Source: Nicotiana tabacum (lineage: Eukaryota > Streptophyta > Magnoliopsida > Solanales > Solanaceae). Taken from it: a stretch of DNA of 64,000 bases. The stretch is taken from assembly GCF_000715075.1 (NCBI RefSeq), contig NC_134096.1, positions 64,985,854 through 65,049,853 of the forward strand. The letters are read 5' to 3'. This document shows, piece by piece, positions 24,301-35,637 of the stretch. A program made the position numbers and the translations under genes. Within the stretch, counting starts at the first letter, position 1. Each line of letters opens with the position of its first letter. The notes below the pieces were generated by a model. It did not search any database, had not been told where the DNA came from, and saw nothing but the letters and a program-made list of their open reading frames with translations.

Positions 24301-27300
24301 GAACCTTCGATGTTTATTTCGATTCATTTGGATCCATTTCTTCATTTTATTTTCTACTTACATACATTGATGATCTTCATACAAATGATGCACCAAATAG
24401 TAATATGATTATAAGCTAAAGGTTTTGGCTGAACAAATTCTCTACAAAACAAGAAAAAAAGTCACGCTTCTCTTTTTATAGTATACCATCAGACTTAAAG
24501 ATATATGCATATATATCAAGTATACAATAAAAAGAACATGATGCAGTTTTCCCATTAATACTACCCTGTGGATTAAGATCATGCCCGCATTACCTGAAAA
24601 TTGAAGCCACCAGTAATACCATCAACATTGAGTACCTACAGGATTTTCAAAGAATCATAAATACATATGGAAAGTCGTAACCTGTGTCGTACATTTGCAC
24701 CTGAAGCAAGAGAAGTAAACTACAGGTATTAAGTTAGACAAACCTCTCCAGCAAAGTAGAGATGTGAATGGATCCTGCTCCCCATTGTATCAAGGTAGAT
24801 CTGCTTGAAGAAATAGAACGATTGCAACTCTCAGAAATTAACTTAGCAAAATTGAGAGGGTCTCAGCATTGAGAAGCATATAAGATGGGAAGAAAAGAAA
24901 AGGGAGCACCTCCGAAAGTGGAACACCTCCAGCTGTGACAAACTCATCCTTAAATTGGCCCTTCGTTACCCCAACAAGGATGCAACAAAAAGTTTCTTTT
25001 CAGTCAGAGTAATGATGTCAAAAGCAGAAATTAGTCTGAGAAATGGGAAGGAGCCATAATACCTTTCCCTTCACGCTAAATGCACAATCTTTTAACAAAG
25101 AAGCGACAGAGAATAACATATTATTGGAAATGGAAGACCACAGCATGTCTCCGCATATGCCCTGCATTAATCAATAAAAAATAATAAAATAAAAGTGGAC
25201 GTCAAACATTCTGAGAATTTATCCAGACGCAGAAGCCAAGAGACATCTTTGCAACTGAAGTGGACATTTTTACCTCACGATCTAATATATACTTCCAAAA
25301 TCTTTTCACAAGCGCAAATTCAGAAGGATAAGAATTCAGCACCTTCTGCCTCTGCATTGAAGAGAACAATAAGGAAAGTGGTGAAGTAAGATTCAATACA
25401 ATCATATGCTTTGGTGTCATGATGAGAGCTTATTTACATAAGAGAACAATCAATAGTTTCAGAACCTTTTTCTTTTGATAAGATCGATCAAGTGTTTCAG
25501 AAGCTTAAGCACGACTACCTTATATGGACCATGGATTGTATCTTATATGGGTGTGTATAAGTACCGAGGGGAGAAATATACAACTTTTTTTTTTGTTGCT
25601 ATTTTTAATCTATCCCAAAGAATCCATACCCGCTCGCATCACAGGTACTTCAAACCAAATGAATGATCCATGTATATATAGTTGCTCAATATATAAATCA
25701 AAGATTTAATGTAATTATAAGTATTAGTTTCTGTAGCTTTTTATCTCTTCCATATGTTTACCGTCTTTGACAAAGCTGGTCTACACGGACAATCAAACAA
25801 GATAATGAAAAGGTCATAAACCTCAAACCAGGTCACAGAATGTATTACCAAAAACTGACTCTTGTGACGAGTGAGTGCAGACTTTAGATCCTCAATATGG
25901 AGATCAGGAGTAAAATCCACACAAAGAGTACCTGGATGTTTTTGCAACTAAATTTAGCAAGAGATAAGATTTTGGTGAAGAGAAAACAACAAAAACAGAA
26001 AAAGGAAGACATGTTTTACCCTTGTAGTCTGAACTGGATAGATAACGTGCGCCCCAAGCAGATAGCCTAAGAACCACAGGCCCACTGAGTCCCCAATGTG
26101 TCACTAGCATGGGCCCTACCTAAAAGATAGGATTATTGTTCCGCAGTACCAAAATTCTATCCAAGAAATGTCATCAATCTGAAATAAATACCTGAGTAAG
26201 CTGTGGTATATTCTTCTGGATGCCTTCCAAGTGTAATTTTGCTTTTACTTTTGGAAATGCAACCTATGGGTGACAAGCAAAACGATTGTTAGGCAAAGGC
26301 AATAATATTTTCATGTACTCAAAAGTGTAATAAGTATGTCACAACAATTTTAAGAATCAACACAGAAGTGCAATGATGTCTGAAACACAGTAAAATATAC
26401 TGTTCACTTTCAAACACAAAAAAGTGACCCACAAAATCTTCATAATTTAAATGAAAAATTTTGTTAAGGAAGAAAGCAGAGATCACTATGTCATTAGACA
26501 AAAAAGTACAATCAGTAGACAATGTCCTGTGATAAAGAATGCCAAAGCATCGCCTAAAATGTCAGAAAGGTGAATGTACATTTTACAGGGCACATAAGAC
26601 TATGATGTTCTTATAGCAATTAGCACTTATTTCAGAGAAGAGTTAGCTTGGTTACTTATAGAACATAGAAATTTGAAGCAGGCAAGGTAGCATCTATAGA
26701 AGTCAAAGACACTAGCTGCCTCCTAAGACATATTAAATGCCAGAAAGAGGAGAGAATAAAATCACAGTGCAGATAGTTGACAGTCGATCAGCGCTATCAG
26801 CTATGTCATCCTTAATACCAATATTAATCAGGTTATATTCGAAAACCAACAGGATCTGAATCAAAAATATTTATTAAAAAAATACATATAAAGCATCTCC
26901 CTAAGTATATCAATAATTCAGGAAAGAAGGAATTATTGACGATAAACAACTAGCTATATCTTCATTCATGTGATATAAAACATAAGGAGTAGCAGGCAAA
27001 CACCTTAAAGACTGAATTCACTCAATTGGCTGCAAATGGTAGAGAAACCTACACCAGACAATTCTGCTAACTTCGAGTCATCAATCTTGAAAGTGAACAG
27101 GCTTGGAACAGGTTCCACAATAGAATGACCAAGTTGAGTGGCAAGATTGTAACCCTGAACAGGAAAAGATGGAAATGAAGAGAAGGAATGGATGCAAAAA
27201 TGCTGCTAACTCATAACCAAACTGACCTGCTTACTACTCCCACTAGCAATTAGTAGATAATCAGCTTCAACGTGCTCCACATAATCAAGGCTACGTTTCT

Positions 27301-30300
27301 CAAGCTTAACTGCAAACTTGCCATCAGCAGTGGAAGATGCACCAGTAACAACTTTTCCTGTCTGCAACAAGACTAAATGAGGAACTTGCATATCAGCATC
27401 ATAATAGGGAAAAGGGAAATGGAATACCTCATAAATTACAAAACATGTAATGTAATTGCTCAAGAGTCATAGCTAAGGATGTACAAACCCAAACCTTCTG
27501 AGAGCTTGTGGTCTGAACCTTTCTCTCTCTTTTTTTTTTTTGAGAAATGAAAGAAATTTAACTTCCATTTCTTTTTACTTAGGTTAAGGGTATTTGAATT
27601 CATGGTACACCACAACTAGGCTGATGTTTTAACTCGTCTTAGTAGATGATAGAGCATTTTATGTTTAACGAAGAAACAATATAGAAGGCTGATAGTTCAG
27701 AGCTGTTCAGATTAGGAGCATATTTTCTTCCCAATTTTCAGCAATCTGGTTTTTGGTTTAGCCCATAAAATATGTCATCTGCAAGTAGTACATTTTGGAT
27801 GATATAACTTGCTCATCATTGCATTTCTCAAGTACAAGGTATATTACATAGAAATTGCACAGAAAATGCAGGATAATATCTCAAACTATTTTACTGTTTA
27901 GCTAGAACTTTTCCATCTCAAACTGGTGACTGAAACAGAATAAATAAAATTGAGTAAACTTCAAAAACAAAGAAGGTAAACATACTATAAGTACATACCA
28001 GGTGCAGGTAGTCCTAACATAGACATTAACATCATGATTGTTTAAGTGGTATACAGAAGTTTAAACCCAGAAGCAATTTCATAAACATGTTGACAGTGGA
28101 TGCTTTAGGTAGACTGATTACAAAGCGGATAGTGTTTGGTTAATATTTTTGCAGTGTGAATAGAGATGAGATTCATATTTCCCTATATTTTTGCAGTGTG
28201 AATACAGATGAGGTTCATATTTCGCTATTCCAATTTGTCTAAGCTGCCACTCTGCCTCCCATATTTTACCACAAGAAAGGATCCCATGTCTCAAATCCCA
28301 AGATGTTCTTGGAAAATACTTGGTTTCAAGTACACGAGTAACACCATATTAGCAAGTGTCTGTGTGTACGTGTGGCGAGAGATAGAGAGAGATACAGATA
28401 TACACGTGAGCTAAAAGAAAACTTTTTGCTTTTAGGGAAGGGGAGCCTTGGAGTAACTGGTAAAGCTGCTGCCGTGTGACCAGGAGGTCACGGGTTCAAG
28501 CCGTCGAAACAGCCTCTTGCAGAAATGCAGGGTAAGGCTGCGTACAATAGACCTTGTGGTCCGGCCCTTCCCCGGACCCCGCGCATAGTGGGAGCTTAGT
28601 GCACCGGGCTGCCCTTTTAGGGAAGTGTGACATTACAAGGATTGAAAGTCCAAAGCTACTCAATCAGACACTTTAGATAATGGATGTAGGCACCCCTGCC
28701 CTTGGAGAACTTCAAGGGGTAGGAATGTACAACGAGTAATGTGAATAATGGTAAAAGCTTATCCAACCATACATGCTCCCAAATAATTATGAAAGGATAA
28801 AAAAAATTGTGCTGGAATAGTTTATCTACCTCCGCTCCTCTTTGCCTCGGACATGAGGCAATCAATTATAGTAGATGAATTATCACTGGTGGGGAAGACC
28901 CTTCCGTCTTCCTCAATCTGAGGCAAAATCAGCAGAATTACTTAGCATCATAAGAAGAAAAGAAACATAAAAAGGGTAGTTTTGGACTTTACTTTCAATG
29001 CCACGCCATGATCTGTGAACCAGGACATTGTATCCATTGGACCATGAATACGGAAAAAGGAGCCTCGGAATTCCTTATGACCCCTTGGATAGTTTTCTGC
29101 CAGAATCTGCAAACGAGGTTGGTTTTGATTGAGCTTGACTTATATGCTGCTATATCTGAAGTTGAAAATGAGGCTCGACTATCAGCACATTTTAGAAAAG
29201 AAAAGAACACACACACACTCTTAGAGTCTTGGACTCGGTAATTTTAGTTGATTTTATAATTCTAACGACTAACTGGCAAACATCCTACTCAATGAGAATA
29301 GGCGAGTGCAAAATCTGGGTTAAGGGAGTTCAGACTTTAAATAGAAAATAGTAAGTATTTCTTCAAACTCAATTACCTATTCATACTTCAATGTGTCATG
29401 TGCAAAAAGCATAGGCTAAAAAGCATTTATCTTCAAATCCTTAGGGGTCGTTTGGTATGAGGTATAAGGTGGGATAAGATGTAGGATAAAATTTATACCT
29501 TATTTGGTTGGAGGTATAAATTCAGGATAAATTTATACCGCCAACCAAACAAGGTATAAATTTAATCCCAAATATCCAGGATATCCCATCTTATCCCACC
29601 TTATCCCATCAAATGTGAGATTATTTTATCCCATCTTTCATGTGGTATAAATTAGTACTGAGATTATAATCCCGGGATAATTTAGTCCGCGTACCAAACG
29701 ACCCCTTAAGATATACAATCTTAGGAACAATAATTATTAAGTACATTGAATTCCCCAACCATCAAGGGGCGAAAATTACCGTTAAGCAATAGTCACTCTT
29801 CCACAAGTGCCATACTCCAAGAACTTTAAGCTTCGGGCACTAATTTTACATACTAGGGAGATTACATTCTTAAATTGAAAAAGAAAATTTTACCTTATTG
29901 TCAGGACAATGCCCATGAGTCACATTGCAGCGACCCCCTCCAGAGATTTTAACCTACCAAAACAAAAGACCACATTTTCCTCATTACAAACACAATTTAA
30001 ATCCTCAAGAATTATGAGCAAAAGAGAAATAATACAACATTTCTCAAAGTTCTTAAAACAACAACTATGCTTCAATCTCAAACAAAGCAAGGGTCGGCTA
30101 TATCCACCCTCCATATAATCATTCCCCTTTAGTCGGCTATATAATCGCTGCAATACATTTAAGGGCAAGGGGTCAAACTTGTCGCTAAGCTATGCGAAAT
30201 GGTGTAGGTTTGCCTTCTGTTATTAGTCGGGATCAATTATGCTCATACCGTTAAAAATTTGGTCTGTATCTGCCCTTATTGACAAAAGAAACTAGTTATC

Positions 30301-30766
30301 ACTATAAATCGCCATGTTTCCAAAGGGAAAAGTGTCAAATTTGTCCATGAACTATGCCAAATGGTCTAGATATACCTTCTTTAATAGCGGATAAAGAACT
30401 AACCTTTGATAAAGGTTTGGCTTTTTCAAAAACAACAACTTTAAGATGAGGAGCGAGAGTCTTGGCCCTTATAGCACCGTAAATTCCAGCTGCTCCGCCC
30501 CCTACTACTACTAAAAGCTCTTCACCTGCCTACTTTTACCAAAAACACCAAATGTATATTAATTACCGTAAGTTTGCAAAACAAAACTCAGAATCTTTGT
30601 ATATTACTAGCAATGTTACCTTTGGAGCAGCTAAGGAGAAAGTAATTGCACTGAACCTTCTTCGTCCACGGGTAGAGATTGAACAGGGATAGCTTCCTTT
30701 GAGATTGCTTGAAGTTTGAGAAGCAAATCCAACACGAAGAATGAATCGCTGGGATACCAAATTCAT
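21361..30766 (-). CDS. HI0933/YhiN-type FAD-binding flavoprotein (16 exons)
   Basis: Exons (minus strand): 30766-30620, 30529-30404, 29953-29894, 29106-28993, 28917-28830, 27372-27227, 27154-27053, 26263-26192, 26119-26020, 25931-25849, 25351-25274, 25161-25063, 24960-24910, 24800-24744, 24635-24594 and 21438-21361. They sum to 1443 bases: 480 codons plus TAA, with all junctions GT/AG and in frame. Residues 1-49 are rich in Ser and Arg, like an organelle transit peptide. The Rossmann FAD motif [13 protein letters not shown] starts near residue 55. [14 protein letters not shown] (about 92-105) is the family signature. A hydrophobic strand ending in LLIASGSS and the C-terminal [24 protein letters not shown] segment (split by two introns) complete the FAD site. 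Closest recalled relatives are plant FAD/NAD(P)-binding oxidoreductases of unknown substrate. Exon 11 could start 6 bases later. Introns contain several transposons, yet coding is intact. Confidence 0.94.
21823..24030 (-). mobile_element. 5'-truncated RTE-type LINE in the last intron of the flavoprotein gene
   Basis: Minus-strand reverse transcriptase fragments occur in order with frameshifts: [12 protein letters not shown] (about 23820), [20 protein letters not shown] (about 23530), a block with ISENQFGL and [20 protein letters not shown] (about 23100-23220), and the catalytic [15 protein letters not shown] (about 22850). The C-terminal block [19 protein letters not shown] and [11 protein letters not shown] follow (22190-22432). 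The 3' end carries a TTG-type tail (read on plus as CAACAACAACAA at about 21829), as usual for plant RTE elements and the SINEs they mobilise. It is in the same orientation as the host gene, within intron 15 (21439-24593). It is dead, with no continuous frame. Confidence 0.85.
28441..28613 (+). mobile_element. tRNA-derived SINE (TS/SolS-like) with 12-bp target duplication
   Basis: It starts GGGAGCCTTGGAGTAACTGG with an A-box-like GTAACTGGTAAAG and a B box GGTTCAAGCC. The typical middle (CAGGGTAAGGCTGCGTACAA) and the ending GTGCACCGGGCTGCCC follow. The duplication CTTTTAGGGAAG lies at 28429-28440 and 28614-28625. It is antisense in intron 5 of the flavoprotein gene. It is not a functional tRNA gene: only the two promoter boxes resemble tRNA. 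Confidence 0.93.
29444..29705. mobile_element. Tourist-like MITE with TTA duplication
   Basis: Terminal inverted repeats GGGGTCGTTTGGTA (left) and TACCAAACGACCCC (right) are flanked by TTA at 29441-29443 and 29706-29708. The interior has GGATAAG/CTTATCC blocks that pair. 262 bases, no coding capacity. In intron 3 of the flavoprotein gene. Confidence 0.92.
30158..30396. repeat. Diverged direct repeat in flavoprotein intron 2
   Basis: Two related blocks of about 60 bases (GGGTCAAACTTGTC, AAATGGTGTAGGTTTGCC and GTGTCAAATTTGTC, AAATGGTCTAGATATACC) lie about 150 bases apart. The style resembles common non-autonomous elements in nightshade introns. I found no clear ends. Confidence 0.4.
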
Positions 30767-32184
30767 GATATGATAATATACCGTACTCGAGTCCCACCAG
30801 TTTCAGCACAAAACGCAAAACGAGCTCTCGACCAAACGACTTGTTTGCTGTAGAAAGATGTACACAGTTGTACTGTAATGTGTGTTGGACAGTGAAGAAA
30901 TATCCAAAACCTCTATTTTATTTTTTATTTTTATTTTTTAAGGATTTTATTTAAGTGAAATATTGCAAGAGAAGGTTCAAAATAGTCTAGTATCTTTGTA
31001 TTTTAACTCAAACTAGTCATATTTCTTTTAAATTAGTCCTATTTCTTTTACATGGAGCATTAATAATCCACATTCTTTAATAAAATGGTACACTTTTAGT
31101 CTCCATGTTTGATATGAAAAACAATATTTTCCATAGAAAAATATTTTTTAATTTTCTCATATTTGGTTGGATTAAATATTTTGGAAAATATTTTTATCAT
31201 GAACTCATTTTCCTACAATTGGAGAAAAATATTTTCCCTGTCAAGAGAAGTAACAACATTTTCCAAAACTTTTCTTCAACTTTCCACACTCTTTTCTTCA
31301 AACTTTTCTTCACTGTTTATATTTTCTAACCATATACATAGATTATATATTTATTATACATAATTATACACATATAATACATAAATTATACATATATTAT
31401 ACCTCTACCGGCTATTTTTAGTTTAAGCAGTTAGGTAGGCGGCTATTTGGGATAACTCTTCTTCTTTTTATGATGTAGAAAAAGTATTTTCTTTCTGTAA
31501 CGACCCGACTTGTCGTTTCAAGAATTTAAGTCTCGTTCGGCGGCATAAGGCCCGGAGCAGCTTTGTATTACGCGTATTGACTTGCGTGCGTGGTTGAATT
31601 CAGTTACCGGATGATTCAAAGTGATTTGGGACACTTGGTCCCTAAAAAGGAAGTTTAAGTCTTAGGATTTTGACCGTAGTTGGAACTATGTGAAGACGAC
31701 TTTGAAATGGAGTTCCGTTAGCTCCGTATGATGATTTTGGACTTAGGAGCGTGTCCGAAAAATTATTTGGAGGTCCATAGTGGAATTAAGCTTGAAATGG
31801 CGAAACTCAAAATTTTGAAAAGTTTGACCCGGAGGGGGGTGAATTTTTGATATCGGGGTCGGAATCCGATTTCGGAAGTGGGAGTAGGTCCGTAATGTCG
31901 AATGTGACTTGTATACAAATTTTGAGGTCAATCGAACGTGATTTGATAGGTTTCGACATCGATGGTAGAAAGTGAAGTTTCAAAGTTCATTAAGTTTGAA
32001 TTAGGTTGTGATTCATGATTTTGATATTGTTTGATGTGATTTGAGGCTTTGAGCAGGTCTGTGTTATGTTATGGGACAGGTTGGTATGACAGGATGGGGT
32101 ACCGAGGGGCTCGGGTGTGTTTCGGGGTGGTTTCGGACCAAATTAGAGTTGTTTGGACTGCTTTTGTTGAAGTCTGGTTTCCTT

Positions 32185-32590
32185 CTTCACGAACGTGAAG
32201 GGAGTCCCGCGTTCGCAAAGAGGAATTTGAGGGGCTGATGGTTTGGCCTTCGCGAACGCGAAGCTGTGGACACGAACGCGAAGAAGGAGCAGGGCAAACC
32301 TTCGCGAACACGGCCAAGGCAACGCAAACGCGAAGAAGAAAGGAAGAGTTGGGGCTGAGGTCGTGTGACCTTCGCGAACGCGAAGTGCAGAATGCGAACG
32401 CGAAAGAGCTGGTCAGCGGGTCATCGCAAACGCGACGAGGAGGTCGCGAACGCGAAGAGGAAATGAGGGGGAAGGAACAGTTGGCCTTCGCGAACGCGAC
32501 TCTAGTCACGCGAATGCTAATAAAGATTTGAGGCAGCTGAGTTTTGGCGTTCGCGAACGCGAAGCAATGGTCGCGAACGCAAAGAAGGTG
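32185..32590 (+). repeat. Cluster of TTCGC-GAAC-GCGAA palindromes in solo LTR
   Basis: At least eight palindromic units, for example CTTCGC-GAAC-GCGAAG at 32248-32263 and 32370-32385. There is also CTTCAC-GAAC-GTGAAG at 32185-32200, where the inner C-G pair is replaced by A-T. Spacing is irregular (20-50 bases). Spurious open frames rich in Arg and Ala on both strands come from this cluster. Confidence 0.88.
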
Positions 32591-33833
32591 TATCTGGGCA
32601 GAATTAAAAGTCCCAAAAATGGGGGTTTGAGTTCATAACTCAAAATCAAATTGGGAGCTCGGTAGAAGGCGATTTTTGGAGAGATTCTTGCCTGGGTGTT
32701 TGGGGTAAGCGATTCTTATCCAGTTTTGATTAATTTCCATGATTATGTCTTTGAATCCATCATTTAATTCGGATTTAAATGGAGAAAAATCAAGATTTTT
32801 GTAAAATCTTCCAAAAACGAAAATTTAAGATTTGGAGGTCGAGTTGTTATTGGAATTCGATAAAATTGGTATGGTTGAACTCGTATTGGAATGGGTGTTT
32901 GAATTTCATGAAAAATATGTCGGGTTCCGAGGGGCGAGTCCCGCGTTGACTTTTATTGACTTTTTGGAATAAATTTTTAAGTCGACGTATTATTATTCGA
33001 AATTATTTTCGATGAATTTTAATGAAGTTATACGATTAATTTGGATAGATTTGAGCGGTCCGGAGGTCAATTCAAGCAAGAAGGCGATTTTGGAATATCG
33101 ACATAACTTCAAAGAGGTAAGCGTCTTGCTTAACCTCGAGTGGAAAAATTACCCCTTAGGCATCGAGACTTATGTGCCATTTGTGAAATGTAAAAAGCCG
33201 TGTACGCGAGGTGACGAGTATGTACTCGGCTTATATGTGTAAATTTTATTGAGTTAAAGTCTTGAGCATATTGTGTGGTAAATTGGGTAATTATTGGTAT
33301 ATATTTATTCATCTATTTGCCGTGCCTAAATCTTTGTTGTTGTTGAATCTGTTGTTATATGACAATTTAATGTGATTGTTACTTGATTATTTATGTAATT
33401 TCGTGAATTTATTGGTTTGATAATTATTGGAATTGAATTTCATTATGGATTTTTTCTCTGCAAATAATTAATTAAATGAGCTTAAGAAGAGGTATTTATA
33501 TAATTATTGAAAATTTAAATTTAATGAAGACTTTACTTTATGTTGAGTAATTTCGATCTCTATTGATTGTTTTTGGGTATTGTACACATTGTGTGGAGCT
33601 TTTGGCTATTTGTTGTGAAATTAATTGACTTGATTGTAGCTTTGGAATTTGGTTGTGGCCATTGGACAAATTGTGATATGAATTGATTTTGTTATGTTAC
33701 TGTGATAATTTTTCGTGTAAATTATTGTGTTGTGTTAATTATTATTTTGAGGATATAAGGGTGGCATTTCACCGTTGATATTATGTGGGTATAAGGGTGG
33801 CATTTCACTGTGGTTGCGTTTGTTGGAATATGG

Positions 33834-33982
33834 TCTGGGCGGAGCGATAAGGGTGGCTATAGGAGCGATAAGGGTGGCAATATAAGCAATAAGGGTGGCT
33901 ATTGATATTGTCTGGGCGGAGCGATAAGGGTGGCTATAGGAGTGATAAGGGTGGAAATAGGAGCGATAAGGGTGGCTATTGT
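33834..33982 (+). repeat. 21-bp-type tandem repeat (GCGATAAGGGTGGCTATAG)
   Basis: About seven units, grouped in two blocks each starting GTCTGGGCGGA. Related looser copies (ATAAGGGTGGCATTTCAC) precede it at 33755-33810. Confidence 0.88.
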
Positions 33983-34159
33983 CAGGGACGATATGTGATG
34001 ATGTGGGGTTGTGATGTTGATGATTTTAATGCGATGTTGTGATTTTCTTGTGTTTATTTTTATACCTTGTGCAATTTGTCTTATTGTTGGTAAATTAATA
34101 ACAATCTGATTTATGTTGAAATTGAGAGCCTTTGTCTATTTCTAGGCGGATTATAAAAT

Positions 34160-34368
34160 AAAATGTGGGCATGAGGTGCTATGAGTAAATAATGAGGATA
34201 TTTGGCACGTGAATTGTCCGTGCAGTTGAGATATGAAATGTGGGCACGAGATGCTGTGATGAAATGATAATGATATTTGGCACGCGAGTTGTCCGTGCAG
34301 TTATGATATGAAATGAGGGCACGAGGTGCCAAGGAAATATGATGATTTAATTATGGGTACGAGGTACC
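34160..34368 (+). repeat. Tandem repeat with GGYAC-GAG-GTRCC hairpins
   Basis: Units contain TTGGCACG, GTTGTCCGTGCAGTT and a short hairpin. The perfect hairpins are GGCAC-GAG-GTGCC (34318-34330) and GGTAC-GAG-GTACC (34356-34368). An AT-rich array of GAAAGATATTTATTTGAGGA type follows at 34480-34592 and continues after the insertion at 45562-45720. Confidence 0.78.
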
Positions 34369-35324
34369 TTGGAAACATGAAAAATGGGTTGAGACCTGTG
34401 TTTACGAAAAATATGAAAATGGGCCAAGACTTGTATTTATATAATTTTGAAATGAGGTGTCACATGGTGACTTTTAATTGAAAGAATTATATTCAAAATA
34501 TTTATTTGGAAGGATTTTTATTCAAAAAGAATTATATGAAAGAATAGTATCTGAAAGATATTTATTTGAGGAAATTATATTTGAAGATATTTTGTGATGA
34601 CACAAAAGGTCATCTTCTGTTTTAGAACTCGAATCTACGCTCTTAAGCCTTAAAAATCTCATTTTTACCCTCTTCGATTTGCGTGTGCGGTCCGGGCAGG
34701 TTTCCGGAAAGCTTTTATGTTGAAAACTAATGAAAATAAGAATTTTTGCCTTAAAAGTTGATTTTAGTTGACTTCGGTCAATATTTTTGGCAAACGGGCC
34801 CGGATCCGTATTTTAACGGTCCTGGTGGGTCCGTATCGAATTATGGGACCTGGGCGTATGCCCGGAATCGAATTCGTAGGTCCCTAGCTTGAGTTATGAT
34901 TATTTGATGAAAATTAAAAGTGTGAAAATTAATTATTTTTAAGAATTGATTGATGTTTGGCATTGTTAGTGCCGGGTCCGTATTATGGTTCCGGAGCCCG
35001 GTACAGGTTCATTATGATATTTAAGACTTGTCTGTGAAATTTGGTGAGAAACGGAGTTGGTTTGACGTGATTCGGACGTCCAGTTGAGAAAATAGAAATT
35101 TGAAATTGTTCTTGAGAATTTTATTCGATTTGGTGCTAAATTCGGAGTTCTAGGTGTTATTTTGGCAATTTGATCGTGTGAGCAAGTTCGTATGATGTCT
35201 TTTGACTTGTGTGTATGTTTGGTTTGGAGCCCCGAGGGCTCGCGTGAGTTTCGGATAGGCCACAGGATGTTTTGGACTTTGGAAATCTGGCTTTTCTGCA
35301 GAGTCTGTGTTCTGGCATGTCCTT

Positions 35325-35637
35325 CTTCGCGTTCGCGAAGGTACTCTCATGAATGCGAAGAGTAAACTGGGCAGCTGAGGATTTCTTCTTGGCGAATGCG
35401 AAGGCTTGGTCGCGAACGCGAAGCGATGGGGGTGTTACCCTTCGCGAACGCGTAGCGTTAGGCACTGGGGAGGGGCAGACAACTTTTTCTTCATCGCGAA
35501 TGCGAACAATGAACTCGCGAACGCGAAGACCAGGGAAGGGTAGCCTACGCGAACACGATCACTGTCTCGCGAATGCGGAGGCTTGGCAGCCCATACACTT
35601 CGCGAACGCGACAGTGCTCTCGCGGACGCGATGAACA
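35325..35637 (+). repeat. CGC-N4-GCG palindrome cluster, 5' LTR
   Basis: Units include CTTCGC-GTTC-GCGAAG (35325-35340), CTTCGC-GAAC-GCG, TCGC-GAAT-GCGA and TCGC-GGAC-GCGA. The 3' LTR has the matching cluster at 43488-43768 but lacks about 35 bases of it. Confidence 0.85.

Noticed and set aside
28441..28613. tRNA gene
   Set aside because: Only A- and B-box-like blocks are present; no cloverleaf, and the 12-bp duplication marks it as a SINE.
32069..32531. Arg/Ala/Ser-rich open frames on both strands (also near 35353-35707 and 43364-43762)
   Set aside because: By-products of the CGC-N4-GCG palindrome clusters, which contain few stops in any frame.
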